A stretch of 64,000 bases of DNA from an uncultured Faecalibacterium sp. (GTDB lineage Bacteria; Bacillota; Clostridia; Oscillospirales; Ruminococcaceae): positions 1 to 64,000 of the forward strand of contig CAKSVD010000005.1 of the NCBI GenBank assembly GCA_934503275.1, in the 5' to 3' direction. Below the pieces are notes generated by a model. It was given only the letters and a program-made list of their open reading frames with translations, made no database searches and was not told the DNA's origin. This document shows positions 24,387 to 31,410 of the stretch, one piece after another; position 1 is the stretch's first letter; each line of letters begins with the position of its first letter. Both the position numbers and the translations under genes were made by a program.

Positions 24387-25346
24387 ATGTCTGATAATAC
24401 AACCGTCCGTGCAGCAAAGCTGGATAAGATCTTCGGCACGCCGGTGTGCGCCGTGTTGCTGGCGATCTTCTGCAATGTACTGTGGGGCTCGGCTTTTCCG
24501 TTCATCAAGTTGGGCTACCGTCTGTTCTCCATCGACTCCGGCAACACGGCCTCCATCTTCTGTTTTGCAGGGGTGCGGTTCATGCTGGGCAGCGTGCTGG
24601 TGCTGCTGGGCAGCATTCTGCTGCAGGGAAAGGCACCCCGCCTGCCCCGGGGCAGGGTGGCAGCCGAGTGCTGCGCGCTGGGTCTGTGGCAGACCACAGC
24701 ACAGTATGCGTTCTACTACATCGCTGTGGCTATGCTCACCGGCGCATTTGGCGGCATCCTGAACAGCACCCAGAGTTTTCTGGGTGTCATCTTTGCACAC
24801 TTTATCTACGGCAATGCAGACCGCATGACCCCGGCAAAAACGCTGGGCTGTGCGGTGGGTTTTGCGGGCGTACTCATCGGTACCCTTGGCAACCACGGCG
24901 GCGGCAGCGGCTGGGGCGTGTTCTGCATGATGGCAGCGACCGTCATCTTCACCCTGTCCGGCCCGTGGAACAAGTCGGTCACCAAAAAAGCTGACAGCTT
25001 TGCCGTCTGCTTTCTGAACCTGTTTGTGGGCGGGCTGGCGCTGTTTGTGCTGGGCACCGTTATGGGCGGCCGTCTCCATGTGCAAAGTGCGCTGGCAGCG
25101 GTGGTCATGCTGTATCTGGCCTTCATCTGCGGCGCAGGCTATATCCTGTGGGCACTGCTGATGAAAAACAACCCGGTCAGCCGCATCGCCATCTTTGGCT
25201 TTGTCAACCCGGTGGTCAACGTGCTGCTGAGCGCTATGCTCAACGGCGAGCCGCTGTTCCGCTGGCAGTATCTGGCGGCGCTGGTGTTCGTATGCGTGGG
25301 CATCTGGCTGGTGAATAAAGCCCCTGCCCAAAAGGAGAAGGTATGA
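24387..25346 (+). CDS. EamA-family (DMT) transporter
   Basis: The 319-residue integral membrane protein has ten predicted helices in two repeated EamA halves (about residues 20-150 and 170-310). NVLWGSAFPFIKLGYR at the start of the first repeat is characteristic. The family exports amino acids or metabolites. The ATG at 24387 has GAGGAG a few bases upstream. Its ATGA overlap with tatD and its place behind metG under a methionine T-box make a role linked to methionine or related amino acids conceivable, but there is no direct evidence. Confidence 0.8.
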   Translation: MSDNTTVRAAKLDKIFGTPVCAVLLAIFCNVLWGSAFPFIKLGYRLFSIDSGNTASIFCFAGVRFMLGSVLVLLGSILLQGKAPRLPRGRVAAECCALGLWQTTAQYAFYYIAVAMLTGAFGGILNSTQSFLGVIFAHFIYGNADRMTPAKTLGCAVGFAGVLIGTLGNHGGGSGWGVFCMMAATVIFTLSGPWNKSVTKKADSFAVCFLNLFVGGLALFVLGTVMGGRLHVQSALAAVVMLYLAFICGAGYILWALLMKNNPVSRIAIFGFVNPVVNVLLSAMLNGEPLFRWQYLAALVFVCVGIWLVNKAPAQKEKV

Positions 25347-26158
25347 CCGGACCTATTTTTGACACCCACGCCCATTACAGTGCCCGCGCCTTTGACGCCG
25401 ACCGCTTTGCACTGCTGGACAGCCTGCCCGGCAAGGGCGTGGTAGGCGTGTGCGAACAGGCCACCCACTCCGGGGATGCGCCCCGGGTGCTGGAACTGGC
25501 GCATCGTTACCCGTGGGTAGTGGCAGCCGTTGGCATCCACCCGGAAAGCCTGTTGCCCGCCGCCGACTGCGGCGAGGACGGCCCTGCGCCCACGGTGTCG
25601 GTATACGGCGGCGACTGGGCCGCTGAGATGCAGGCACTGATGCCCTACTACGATGACCCCAAGGTGGTGGCGGTAGGGGAGTGCGGGCTGGACTACCACT
25701 GGCCTGTGCCCAAGGACGCCCAGCTGGCACTGTTTGAAGCCGAGATCCGGCTGGCGCTGGAGTTGGACAAGCCTATCATCGTGCACGACCGGCAGGCGCA
25801 CGCAGACGTCTACGCGCTGCTCAAAAAGTATCGCCCCAAGGGCATCGTGCACTGCTATTCCGGCAGCGCCGAGGATGCCGTGCAGCTGGCGGCGCAGGGG
25901 CTGTATATCGGCTTTGGCGGTGCCTGCACCTTTAACGGTGCCAAGCGCGCAGCCAAGGCCATCGAAGCCTTGCCGCTGGACGCTATCGTGCTGGAGACCG
26001 ACTGCCCCTACATGGCACCGGAGCCGGTGCGCGGCACCCGCTGCGACAGCTCCCTCATCCACTATGTGGGCGCATACATCGCCCAGCGCAAGGCACTGGA
26101 GCCGGAAGAGGTGTTCCGCACCACCGCCGCAAACGCCCGCCGGGTGTTCGGGCTTTAA
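25343..26158 (+). CDS. tatD: TatD-family metal-dependent hydrolase
   Basis: This 271-residue TIM-barrel hydrolase of the TatD/YcfH group is a metal-dependent DNase-like enzyme. The metal ligands are visible: DTHAHY at the N-terminus, GECGLDYHW in the middle, HDRQAHAD and HCYSG, and LETDCPYMAPEP near the C-terminus. metG and a tatD homologue are neighbours in many bacteria. It overlaps the transporter gene by 4 bp and so is co-translated. Its substrate in this organism is not known. Confidence 0.88.
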   Translation: MTGPIFDTHAHYSARAFDADRFALLDSLPGKGVVGVCEQATHSGDAPRVLELAHRYPWVVAAVGIHPESLLPAADCGEDGPAPTVSVYGGDWAAEMQALMPYYDDPKVVAVGECGLDYHWPVPKDAQLALFEAEIRLALELDKPIIVHDRQAHADVYALLKKYRPKGIVHCYSGSAEDAVQLAAQGLYIGFGGACTFNGAKRAAKAIEALPLDAIVLETDCPYMAPEPVRGTRCDSSLIHYVGAYIAQRKALEPEEVFRTTAANARRVFGL

Positions 26159-26248
26159 CCGTTTTTCCGCAGGTCGCGGGGCAAAGCGCTCCGCTTCTGA
26201 ATAAAAAGCTGATTTATTGAAAACGATAAGAATAAGGAGATCACTATT

Positions 26249-26482
26249 ATGAAGGCACGTATTCCCAAACACCGCGAGTTCATCATCAACTTCCCCGACA
26301 GCATCGACCAGAACAAGGCCAACGAGGGCTGGGCAAAGCTGCAGCAGATCGTGGAGGACTACAAGAAGGCACACAACGGCGCTTCTGTTTACGCTCCCAC
26401 CTTCATCGAGGACTGCGAGCCCGAGGTCAAGAAGCTGCAGGAAGAGTACGGCTTTGAGTACACTGTGGAGTTCGTTCAGTAA
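26249..26482 (+). CDS. Small acidic/basic protein, unknown function
   Basis: This 77-residue soluble protein has a strong ribosome site (AAGGAG, 13 nt before ATG). Its sequence predicts a mixed alpha/beta fold, with a helix around residues 20-42 and a C-terminal beta strand (FEYTVEFVQ). No cysteine pair, signal or membrane segment is seen beyond one Cys in EDCEPE. Codon use resembles conserved genes of the region, so I regard it as real. A long terminator follows directly (26502-26540). Confidence 0.6.
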   Translation: MKARIPKHREFIINFPDSIDQNKANEGWAKLQQIVEDYKKAHNGASVYAPTFIEDCEPEVKKLQEEYGFEYTVEFVQ

Positions 26483-26501
26483 GTTCAGCATCGCCTGATA
26501 G

Positions 26502-26540
26502 AAAAAGGGTCATTGCACAAACTGTGCAATGACCCTTTTT
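26502..26540. terminator. Bidirectional terminator
   Basis: An 18-bp perfect stem pairs 26502-26519 with 26523-26540. A and T runs flank it, so it can serve both the plus-strand small gene and the minus-strand Dabb gene that converge here. Confidence 0.85.
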
Positions 26541-26593
26541 GCGTAAGTTCATTCCATAAAATGGCATCCCGGAGCGTCCGCAGATGTGCCGTA

Positions 26594-26896
26594 TTACACC
26601 TCGTAGTCCAGACAGACGCGGTTTTTGTAGTAGGGGCGCACCTTGCTGTTTGCCACTGCCACATGCGCCGGGTGGGTGGAGTAGCCCTTGAGCGCCTCGG
26701 CGCTCTCAAAGGTGGTATCCAGCATCAGGTCGGCGTTGGAGGAGGGGAGAGCATCAATATTGACGTGGATGTCCACAAGCCCCGGAATCTTGCCGGAAAG
26801 GCTTTCCAACCCCTCTTTGATGCCAGCCTTGACGGCGGCCTTTTCCTCGGCGGACAGCTCGTCCTTCAGCTGCCAGAGAATAACGTGCTTGACCAT
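26594..26896 (-). CDS. Dabb (stress-responsive A/B barrel) domain protein
   Basis: This 100-residue single-domain protein begins MVKHVILWQLKDELSAEEK, the classical Dabb start, and contains IPGLVDIHVNID and a terminal region with STHPAHVAVAN typical of the fold. These dimeric alpha/beta barrels occur as small stress or catabolic proteins; a catalytic role is not proven. The ATG at 26896 has AGGAGG 9 nt upstream. It is the promoter-distal gene in a minus-strand cluster of small genes. Confidence 0.8.
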   Translation of the reverse strand: MVKHVILWQLKDELSAEEKAAVKAGIKEGLESLSGKIPGLVDIHVNIDALPSSNADLMLDTTFESAEALKGYSTHPAHVAVANSKVRPYYKNRVCLDYEV

Positions 26897-26970
26897 AACA
26901 AAAAACCTCCTGCGTTTTTTCTCATTGTAACAGGGCGAGAAAGAATCCGCAAGAGGGAAGCTGCAAAGTC

Positions 26971-27192
26971 TTATTTGGGTGCGAACAGCAGCACCACCAA
27001 AAGCACAGCACAGAGCACCGAAACTACGATACCCTCCAACCGGGTCAGCCGGATGTACTCCTCCGTAGGCTCGGGCACCTGCGTATACCGCCCACGGGAA
27101 CGCAAGGCGATGGCATCCTCCGGCTGCAGCGCCATAAAAATACCGAACCCGATGCCGAAAAGCGCGACCAAGATCGATAAGATGACTTCCAT
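26971..27192 (-). CDS. Small membrane protein with two helices
   Basis: The 73-residue product has hydrophobic helices at about residues 3-22 and 53-70, joined by a polar loop (ALRSRGRYTQVPEPTEEYIR). It ends in the lysine of FAPK. No function can be assigned. It lies 9 bp after the next minus-strand gene, whose stop precedes its ribosome site, so it probably belongs to one operon with the two small membrane proteins upstream. Confidence 0.55.
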   Translation of the reverse strand: MEVILSILVALFGIGFGIFMALQPEDAIALRSRGRYTQVPEPTEEYIRLTRLEGIVVSVLCAVLLVVLLFAPK

Positions 27193-27201
27193 AGAAACCC
27201 C

Positions 27202-27513
27202 TCACTTTTTGTTTTTGTCGTCCCTGCTCAGGGTATAGCACAGATGTGAGATCAGCAACGCAACGCAGAACACGAGCGTCACGACCATCAAAATGGAGTG
27301 CAGCGGCTCTACCTTGGGAAGAAAAATATTGACTAACAGGAACGCGCCGCCGATGGTCGATGCTATGCCGAATAATTTGCGAAAGTGCTTCTTTTCGTCC
27401 TCACTGCTCCAGCCGGTGCCGGTGCCATTGTACAAGTCCCGAATGCCGCGATATAAAAACAATACGCCCAGTGCTGCGTTCAGCCAGTCTGAAGTGGAAA
27501 GGTTCAGGTTCAT
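27202..27513 (-). CDS. Small membrane protein, unknown function
   Basis: This 103-residue protein has about three hydrophobic segments (residues 8-20, 45-62, 70-90) and a charged loop in between (SSEDEKKHFRKLFG). The ATG at 27513 is preceded by GGGAGG at a rather long 13 nt; an upstream start would overlap more of the neighbouring gene. It resembles its upstream neighbour in general design (GVLFLYRGIRDLYNG against ALWMGIRDLQGKD), so the two may be diverged paralogues. Confidence 0.55.
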   Translation of the reverse strand: MNLNLSTSDWLNAALGVLFLYRGIRDLYNGTGTGWSSEDEKKHFRKLFGIASTIGGAFLLVNIFLPKVEPLHSILMVVTLVFCVALLISHLCYTLSRDDKNKK

Positions 27514-27538
27514 ATAGTTGTACTTGCCTCCCGGCGGC

Positions 27539-27856
27539 TCAATCCGCGCTGTGCTCCCAGATTTCATACAGGATCAGATAGATCACATCAACGATGACTG
27601 TAATGGTGCGTACCCCGTTGCTCAGGGTAGGGAAGCCGCCCAGAAACTGCGAAGAAGCAAGAACCATTGCGTTGAAGATCTCCCACACGCCGTTTTTCTT
27701 CTGCCACATGGCGCGGTATTCCGGGTCGCGGTCGTATTGGTTGAAAAAGGTATAGATCAGCGGGTCTTTGCCTTGCAGGTCGCGGATGCCCATCCATAGT
27801 GCTACAAGGCAGAACAAAAACTCGATAATGTTGTACCAGCCAAACGCCAGCTGCAT
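27539..27856 (-). CDS. Small membrane protein, possible paralogue of its neighbour
   Basis: The 105-residue protein starts MQLAFGWYNIIEFLFCLVAL, then has a polar middle (FFNQYDRDPEYRAMWQKK) and further hydrophobic segments near residues 57-70 and 82-97. The ATG at 27856 is chosen because GGGAGG lies 8 nt upstream. The shared GIRD motif after the first helix and similar length suggest that it and the next gene arose by duplication. Function unknown. Confidence 0.55.
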   Translation of the reverse strand: MQLAFGWYNIIEFLFCLVALWMGIRDLQGKDPLIYTFFNQYDRDPEYRAMWQKKNGVWEIFNAMVLASSQFLGGFPTLSNGVRTITVIVDVIYLILYEIWEHSAD

Positions 27857-27987
27857 AAAATGCACCTCCCATCTTTTACCATATTATAACATGGAGGGGT
27901 GGAAATACAAGGACGGCATTCAACCTTCCTGCGTAAATTTTGCACAAATCGAGGGTGAGTTGATAGGGAAAACAGTACAAAAGAAAA

Positions 27988-28026
27988 CCAGCCGGACGAG
28001 GCGGTTGCAAGCCCTCATCCGGCTGG
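27988..28026 (-). terminator. Terminator of the short-ORF transcript
   Basis: 14-bp arms (27988-28001 and 28013-28026, one mismatch) form a GC-rich hairpin. On the minus strand it is followed by TTTTCTTTTG. Confidence 0.75.
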
Positions 28027-28137
28027 ATACTTACTTCTTCGGAGTCATAAGCCTCTTCTCCTTGGTGACCTCATTTTCGGAATACGGGTTTCATAGGGTG
28101 ACTCTCCTTAGAAACGTTTCTTCAGAATTTCAGGTGC

Positions 28138-28182
28138 TTTGCAAGGGGATGAAAATCAACTGTACATTGGACTGACCCTTTT
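28138..28182 (-). repeat. Duplicated composite motif, copy B
   Basis: Reading leftward: AAAAGG, 6 nt, CCAATGTAC, 15 nt, CCTTGCAAA. The two 9-mers recur unchanged at the same 15-nt spacing in copy A (28253-28298), while the spacer sequences differ. Confidence 0.65.
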
Positions 28183-28252
28183 CTCAACTGTTGGACTGCG
28201 GCAAACGGTTCATGAGGATGAATTTCATATTACCACATTCTTTCGAGTTAGA

Positions 28253-28298
28253 TTTGCAAGGGAAACGTCTTACTTAGTACATTGGTAGAACTCCTTTT
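28253..28298 (-). repeat. Duplicated composite motif, copy A
   Basis: Reading leftward: AAAAGG, 7 nt, CCAATGTAC, 15 nt, CCTTGCAAA. Conserved blocks with diverged spacers of equal length suggest a conserved structure or binding site rather than recent duplication. Confidence 0.65.
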
Positions 28299-28629
28299 CA
28301 GCTATTCAAATAAGGTTCTCCGGATCATTGATACTTTCATAAGAATCATCTCCAGCGGATCTATCTGAACGCTCTGGGGAAGAATTGAATCGACAGGTTG
28401 TCGTGTTATCGCATTTTTGATGCTCAAGACCGGCTCTGTTTTTGTGTTTTTATACGGGGGAAACATCCCGTTTGTGGTGAGCCTCTGTTTTGCTTCTCAG
28501 CGAACCCCGACAGCCTGTCCCTGCTGTGCGGGTTCCATATCAACCATCGGTCTTCGCTCCTTTCTTCTTAAAGTCAGCGGGATTAGTTCGCTTTTGAACT
28601 TCTGCTGTACTTCTCTGGTTTCTGGCTTA

Positions 28630-28658
28630 ATTATACAGGAAGATGCGCGTTTTGTCTA
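28630..28658 (-). promoter_or_regulatory. Promoter of the short-ORF transcript
   Basis: On the minus strand TAGACA (28653-28658) and TATAAT (28630-28635) are exactly 17 bp apart. Confidence 0.7.
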
Positions 28659-28816
28659 TTGGCATACCACACAAAGAATGGATTTTGTTTTTGTGCAATG
28701 TTAAAACCCGCGGCGGTGCAGAAAAATTGCCCAGAAGTTCCGGGTCGTTCGTGAAGGATTTTCCACAAAAGGGGAGAAAGTGCCCACAGGGTATTATGCG
28801 CCGGCTTTATTTGTGC

Positions 28817-28887
28817 TAAAATAGCGCCAATGAATGGTAGTCGCCGCCGCCCCGCGAGATGAAAGTTTCGCGGGGCGGCTTTTTTTT
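28817..28887 (+). promoter_or_regulatory. Leader with intrinsic terminator upstream of the DUF2798 gene
   Basis: A -10-like TAAAAT (28817-28822) is followed by a 12-bp GC-rich hairpin (28846-28857 with 28868-28879) and eight T residues. The start codon lies only 43 bp beyond. Transcripts starting here would mostly stop before the gene, so this may be an attenuator or a small RNA. Alternatively the hairpin simply insulates the gene from its left neighbour. Confidence 0.5.
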
Positions 28888-28929
28888 GCGGCGAAAATTT
28901 GCATAAAAAGAAACGGAGAATCAATCAAA

Positions 28930-29394
28930 ATGCCTAAAACTTTACCGGAACGCATCTTCTTTACCATCGTCATGGCCGCTATCATGGTCTATGGCATGAT
29001 CGTTTACAATGTGGCGCTGAACACAAACGGCGTGACCAACGCCACCTTTATTATGGCCCTGCACGAAATGCCGATCATGGTGCCGGTGGCCTTTGTGCTG
29101 GAATTTTTTGTGGTGGAAAAGCTGGCCACGAAGCTGGCATTCCTGTTTATGCGCCCCACAGACCGCCCGCAGTTCATCACCTACGCCATCTCGCTGATGA
29201 TCGTGTGCATCATGTGCCCGGTGATGAGTCTGGTTGCAACGCTGCTGTTCAAAGAGCCGAGCTTTGGGATGTGGGTACATACTTGGGGCTGCAATATGCC
29301 CATGACGCTGTGCTGGCAGATGTTGTACTGCGGCCCGCTTGCCCGTGCCATCTTCCGGCTGGTGTTCCGCCGCGGGGAAAAGCAGGCCATGTAA
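28930..29394 (+). CDS. DUF2798 membrane protein
   Basis: The 154-residue protein carries two DUF2798-type repeats, each of two helices: IFFTIVMAAIMVYGMIVYN with MVPVAFVLEFFVVEKLA, and AISLMIVCIMCPVMSLVATL with the final segment WQMLYCGPLARAIFRLVF. The second half is less regular. Function of the family is unknown. The ATG at 28930 is preceded by CGGAGA. A terminator in the leader suggests conditional expression. Confidence 0.75.
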   Translation: MPKTLPERIFFTIVMAAIMVYGMIVYNVALNTNGVTNATFIMALHEMPIMVPVAFVLEFFVVEKLATKLAFLFMRPTDRPQFITYAISLMIVCIMCPVMSLVATLLFKEPSFGMWVHTWGCNMPMTLCWQMLYCGPLARAIFRLVFRRGEKQAM

Positions 29395-29698
29395 GGCGGT
29401 TTAGCTGCGATTCTATAATAAATATGTATAAGAAATATACATAAGATGCTGCCGGAACATACCGGGAAGGATACCTATACGTTTTTTATATACCTGATAT
29501 ATAAAAGCTATACGGTACGGCTATTTTTACGGAAATATTTTCCAAAACCGGCAGAATACGCCTGCAAAGCACTGGATAAACCCAAGAAAATTGTACAGAT
29601 TATATGCTTTTTTAACTTGCAATTGTGCACTCTGTACAACAGTTTTGTTTTGCTGGTGCAATGCTACCGGATAAAATGTAGAATGTGCACAAATACCC
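29395..29698. other. AT-rich intergenic region, no gene seen
   Basis: No frame with a ribosome site is present. An inverted repeat TTGTACAG/CTGTACAA (29591-29598 and 29632-29639) could be an operator upstream of the ATP synthase promoter. Confidence 0.4.
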
Positions 29699-29727
29699 TT
29701 GCCAATTTTGTGCAATCGTACTATTAT
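29699..29727 (+). promoter_or_regulatory. Promoter of the atp operon
   Basis: TTGCCA (29699-29704) and TATTAT (29722-29727) are 17 bp apart. The leader to atpB would be about 220 nt long and is GC-rich in its second half. Confidence 0.65.
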
Positions 29728-29951
29728 ACACAACGAAAAAAGACGAAACCGACAAAGAAAGGGGAGGGCGCAGGTAGCATTCAGGCAGCGCCTTCCTTGC
29801 TTTTTTCACGGTGCACAGTCTTTTCTTCGCGCGATAAGAAGGTGTGAAGGGGCGCGGAGCAAGGGCGTGCGGCAGATCCTCGGCCGGGGATGCGCCGCAC
29901 ATCCGGCTCCCGCCCGCAGACCCCTATCCCTGCAGGAAGGAGGAAAAGCAA

Positions 29952-30635
29952 ATGAACAAATTGACGCAGGCTCTGATGGAAGAGCTTACCGTGGAGTATG
30001 TCAAGGTCGGCTCGCTGCAGATCCCGGAATCGGTGGTCATCAGCTGGGTGATCATGCTGCTGCTGGTGGTGGGCTCCATCCTGCTCACCCGCAACCTGAA
30101 GGTGGATCACATCAGCAAGCGTCAGGCAGCACTGGAAGCGTTGTACTCCCTTGGCAAAAACTTCTTTGAAGGGTTGCTGGGCAAGGAGGGCAGCCGCTAT
30201 GTGCCCTACCTGATGACCGTGGCGCTGTACATTGCCTGCTCCAACGTGATCGGTGTGTTCGGCGTAAAGCCCCCCACAAAGGATCTGGATGTGACCGCTG
30301 CGCTGGCACTGATGAGCATCGTGCTTATCGAGTATGCAGGCGTTCGCGCCCGGGGCGGCGCGGGCTTTCTTAAGAGCCTTGCAGCCCCTACCCCCATCAT
30401 GACCCCTATGAACATCCTCGAAATCGCTATTCGCCCCACCAGTCTGTGTATGCGACTGTTCGGCAACGTGCTGGGCGCGTTCGTTATCATGGAACTGCTC
30501 AAGCTGGTGGTCCCGGTGTTCGTTCCGGCGGTGTTCAGCCTGTATTTTGACCTGTTCGATGGTCTGATCCAGACCTATGTTTTCGTGTTCCTGACCGCAC
30601 TGTTCATGAAAGAGAGCATCGGCGGCGAGGAATAA
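29952..30635 (+). CDS. atpB: ATP synthase Fo subunit a
   Basis: This 227-residue integral membrane subunit forms the proton half-channels against the c-ring. The essential arginine is in the helix LEIAIRPTSLCMRLFGNVLGA, and the terminal helix includes DGLIQTYVFVFLTALFM. AGGAAGGAGG is present about 10 nt before the ATG at 29952. It opens the operon atpB-E-F-(delta)A-G-D-C; no atpI-like gene precedes it. Confidence 0.95.
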   Translation: MNKLTQALMEELTVEYVKVGSLQIPESVVISWVIMLLLVVGSILLTRNLKVDHISKRQAALEALYSLGKNFFEGLLGKEGSRYVPYLMTVALYIACSNVIGVFGVKPPTKDLDVTAALALMSIVLIEYAGVRARGGAGFLKSLAAPTPIMTPMNILEIAIRPTSLCMRLFGNVLGAFVIMELLKLVVPVFVPAVFSLYFDLFDGLIQTYVFVFLTALFMKESIGGEE

Positions 30636-30675
30636 ACAACACATTTAAAAATGTTATTACAAAGGAGATAGAACT

Positions 30676-30903
30676 ATGAGTGGTTTGGTAGCTCTGGGCG
30701 CTGGCATTGCAGCGCTGACCGGTATTGGCGGCGGTATTGGCATTGGTATTGCAACGGGTAAGGCAACGGAGGCCATCTCCCGCCAGCCGGAGGCTTCCGG
30801 TAAGATCCAGACGAACCTGCTGCTGGGCGCTGCTCTGGCAGAAGGTACCGCAATTTTCGGCTTCGTCGTTGCACTGCTGATCATCCTGTTCCTGGGCCAG
30901 TAA
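30676..30903 (+). CDS. atpE: ATP synthase Fo subunit c
   Basis: A 75-residue two-helix hairpin that forms the rotor ring. The Gly-rich first helix ([15 protein letters not shown]), the polar loop SRQPEA and the ion-carrying Glu in [10 protein letters not shown] are all present. Residues that bind sodium in Na+-type rings (a Gln in the first helix and Ser after the Glu) are Ile and Gly here, so the ring is predicted to carry protons. A strong ribosome site (AAAGGAG) fits the need for many copies. Confidence 0.96.
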   Translation: MSGLVALGAGIAALTGIGGGIGIGIATGKATEAISRQPEASGKIQTNLLLGAALAEGTAIFGFVVALLIILFLGQ

Positions 30904-30918
30904 CGGAGGCGTGGACGA

Positions 30919-31410
30919 ATGCTGAAGTTGGATTTGAACCTGCTGTGGACCGTGGTGGATGTCCTGATCCTGTATGTGCTGCTGCGCAAGTTTTTGTTCA
31001 AGCCCATCCAGAACGTGCTGGATCAGCGCCAGAAGATGATCGAGGCAGACATTGCAGCGGCACAGACCTCCAAGACCGAGGCCGCCGCAGCACTTACGAC
31101 CGCGCAGGACAAGCTGCGTAATGTGGACAACGAAGCCGCAGCCCGCCGCGAAGCCTACGAGAAGCAGGCCGAGGTGGAAAAGCAGCAGCTGCTGGCCGAT
31201 GCGCAGAAGCAGGCCGACGAGATCGTGGCTGCCGGTAAGGCCGCTGTGGAGATCGAGCGCCAGAACAAGCTGCGGGAAGCAGATGCACAGGCTACGGCAC
31301 TGGCACGCTCCATGTGCGAAAAGCTTTTGAAACATAATTTGACCGCCCAGGATGATGATCAGCTGCTGGACGATCTGCTGCAGAAAGCAGGTGCAGGCAA
31401 TGGCAACTGA
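30919..31410 (+). CDS. atpF: ATP synthase Fo subunit b
   Basis: The 163-residue peripheral-stalk subunit has one N-terminal membrane helix (LLWTVVDVLILYVLL), then a long charged coiled coil to the C-terminus. The length is normal for a free b subunit; there is no delta domain at its end, unlike the b-delta fusion of mycobacteria. Its last 11 bases overlap the start of the fused delta-alpha gene. Confidence 0.93.
   Translation: MLKLDLNLLWTVVDVLILYVLLRKFLFKPIQNVLDQRQKMIEADIAAAQTSKTEAAAALTTAQDKLRNVDNEAAARREAYEKQAEVEKQQLLADAQKQADEIVAAGKAAVEIERQNKLREADAQATALARSMCEKLLKHNLTAQDDDQLLDDLLQKAGAGNGN

Larger units (their letters stand above)
27975..28622 (-). ncRNA. Candidate structured RNA or short-ORF transcript
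   Basis: A strong minus-strand promoter (28630-28658) and an intrinsic terminator (28026 down to 27988, followed by T-rich sequence) define a unit of about 640 nt with no normal gene. It holds a series of very short frames, most with a strong ribosome site 8-9 nt upstream: 16 codons at 28547-28497, 12 codons at 28340-28302, MY at 28282-28274, 14 codons at 28228-28184 (weak site), MYS at 28167-28156, MKPVFRK at 28094-28071 and MTPKK at 28048-28031. A composite motif occurs twice within it. It may be a large regulatory RNA, an array of leader peptides, or a decayed gene. Confidence 0.5.

Noticed and set aside
22290-25331. Open frame of about 1,000 codons antisense to metG and the EamA gene
   Set aside because: It mirrors the GC-rich third positions of the real genes, has no ribosome site and gives a His/Gln/Val-rich sequence without any domain. 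metG on the other strand has all catalytic motifs.
28302-28547. Selenocysteine readthrough of the TGA at 28497-28499 to give one 81-residue protein
   Set aside because: No selenocysteine insertion hairpin follows the TGA as needed in bacteria, and the sequence around it shows no redox motif. A nonsense-mutated gene remains possible and is mentioned with the short-ORF unit.
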